This document shows, piece after piece, positions 62,994 to 64,000 of a stretch of 64,000 nucleotides of DNA. Origin of the DNA: Saprospiraceae bacterium (GTDB lineage Bacteria; Bacteroidota; Bacteroidia; Chitinophagales; Saprospiraceae); assembly GCA_016719855.1 (NCBI GenBank), contig JADJYH010000014.1, positions 1 through 64,000 of the forward strand, written 5' to 3'. Under the pieces are notes generated by a model. It ran no database searches and had not been told where the DNA came from. It was given only the letters and a program-made list of their open reading frames with translations. Position numbers and translations under genes: made by a program. Numbering within the stretch: position 1 is the first letter of the stretch; every line of letters starts with the position of its first letter.

Positions 62994-64000
62994 ATGCAAA
63001 ATCACTTCACAGAAGACGCTTGGAACATCATCGAAACGGAGTTTCGTCCAGCACAAAACGAACTGACCGAGCGCTGTTTTTCACTCGGAAACGGGAGCAT
63101 CGGACATAGGGCCAGTTTTGAGGAGCAGTACTCAGGCAGCAGCCAGCCCGGTTGTTTTATTTCGGGCATTTACCACAAAGAAAAGCTGCCCATACCAAGC
63201 GGTAAAAACGGCTTCCCGGCTTATTCCACCCACTCGCTGGTTGCTCCTAACTGGCTGGGAATCAATGTTTTGATTGATGGGGAAGTGCTCGACCTCGCCG
63301 TTTGCAAAGTCAAGGATTTCCGCCGGACGCTCAACATGCGAGAGAGCTATTTGGAGCGCATTTTTACCGTAAAAATGCTGAGTGGGAAGGAGGTGTCGGT
63401 TCGGGCAACCCGGTTTTGCAGCATCGTGGAACCGTCGGCGAGTGCCATCAGGTATTCCGTGAAGGCACTGAATTTTGATGGCACAGTGACCTTTACGCCT
63501 TACTTGGACGGCGACATTCCGAACAACATCGGCAGCCACGAAGAGCCGGTTTGGGTGGAGGTGGAAAAATCGGTCAGGAAGCGCTCTTGCTACCTCATCA
63601 TGGAAACTACCTCGACCCAGCAGCGGGCTTGCATCGGCATGAAGTTCATTGTTTTCAAGAACAAGGGCGAGGTCAAATTGGATACCAACGGAAGGTTGGA
63701 CGACAGTTTTGCAGCCTGCACGGCCTCACTCAAGTGCAAGGCGGGTGATGAACTGACGCTGTTCAAATACGTCGGGGTAGTCAGTTCACTGGCACATGAG
63801 AAAAACAAATTGGTTTCTGAATGTAAAAAAGTGGTGAAAAAAGCCTTCGCCAATGGTTTTGACAAAATGCTGAAGGAGCATTCGGAAGCCTGGGCCACAA
63901 GGTGGGAAGCTGCCGACATCCAAGTGGATGGCAATCCGGCAGCACAGCAGGGCATCCGGTTTTGCCTGTTTCAGCTTTTGCAGAACTACGACGGGAGGGC
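62994..64000 (+). CDS. Glycoside hydrolase family 65 (maltose/kojibiose-phosphorylase-like), partial
   Basis: First ~335 residues of a disaccharide phosphorylase or hydrolase; the gene runs past the right edge. Seen: FTEDAWNIIETEFRPAQNEL and TERCFSLGNGSIGHRASFEE at ~6-45 (GH65 N-terminal beta-sandwich), ESYLERIFTVKMLSGKEVSV, and AWATRWEAADIQVDGNPAAQ then GIRFCLFQLLQNYDGR at ~308-335, the linker into the (alpha/alpha)6 barrel. The catalytic Glu lies beyond the window. The start is ATG 62994. Known: GH65 phosphorylases act on alpha-glucosides such as maltose, trehalose, kojibiose and nigerose; the substrate is not decided by this part. Confidence 0.88.
   Translation, partial: MQNHFTEDAWNIIETEFRPAQNELTERCFSLGNGSIGHRASFEEQYSGSSQPGCFISGIYHKEKLPIPSGKNGFPAYSTHSLVAPNWLGINVLIDGEVLDLAVCKVKDFRRTLNMRESYLERIFTVKMLSGKEVSVRATRFCSIVEPSASAIRYSVKALNFDGTVTFTPYLDGDIPNNIGSHEEPVWVEVEKSVRKRSCYLIMETTSTQQRACIGMKFIVFKNKGEVKLDTNGRLDDSFAACTASLKCKAGDELTLFKYVGVVSSLAHEKNKLVSECKKVVKKAFANGFDKMLKEHSEAWATRWEAADIQVDGNPAAQQGIRFCLFQLLQNYDGR

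Noticed and set aside
1..64000. tRNA, rRNA or other structured RNA genes
   Set aside because: I saw no tRNA-like or rRNA-like sequence while reading both strands; without a covariance search I cannot exclude small RNAs.

Overview
The window reads as a Bacteroidota chromosome, most likely in or near the Saprospiraceae. This is inferred from: promoter-like TAnnTTTG (-7) boxes, three of them with an upstream TTG at 18-20 nt; an exbB-exbD-exbD-tonB cluster; a secreted beta-propeller protein with a type IX secretion C-terminal domain; fused E1 alpha/beta 2-oxoacid dehydrogenase; two 2TM-domain proteins; DUF6580, DUF5522 and DUF1573 proteins; and starts without obvious Shine-Dalgarno sequences. About 46 genes are supported.

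Layout. 1-2.3 kb: sulfide:quinone oxidoreductase beside a ferredoxin-NrfD fusion. 2.5-9 kb: queA, rlmI-like methyltransferase, nucleoside-type permease, VWA lipoprotein, CPBP protease, DUF1573 protein. 9-23.6 kb: core genes (E1 alpha/beta, tyrS, LolC-like permease, hemE, accD, gyrA, a TPR protein) plus a free-standing HNH-AP2 protein. 23.6-31 kb: fatty-acid beta-oxidation pair fadJ-fadA, Ton energising cluster, outer-membrane barrel. 31-46.5 kb: secreted propeller, ACP phosphodiesterase, oxidase subunit III, a C39-peptidase ABC exporter with its HlyD adaptor, an ABC-2 pair, penicillin-acylase-family hydrolase, small membrane proteins. 46.7-54.9 kb: S9 peptidase, then a LolA-like / two FtsX permeases / LolD-like ATPase / beta-barrel operon, and a double GNAT protein. 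55.7-62 kb: mutS and an unusual accessory array. 62-64 kb: an EAD11-like protein and the start of a GH65 phosphorylase.

The most interesting region is 58.2-62.0 kb. The last ~30 codons of mutS recur four more times downstream, in the same orientation, with small accessory genes between the copies (membrane proteins, a HEPN-like protein, a CbrC-family protein). Three copies abut small perfect hairpins, another hairpin lies in frame inside mutS, and the last copy is the in-frame C-terminus of a small membrane-protein gene. The layout is what repeated insertion at the 3' end of a protein gene would leave. No integrase is visible, so the mechanism is open.

Assembly quality matters for any reader. 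At least 18 single-base indels or in-frame stops interrupt genes whose downstream half continues in another frame, many at homopolymers and some in essential genes such as tyrS. I read most of these as sequencing errors and give the reconstructed gene spans. One permease also lacks an internal segment, which is not explained by a one-base error.
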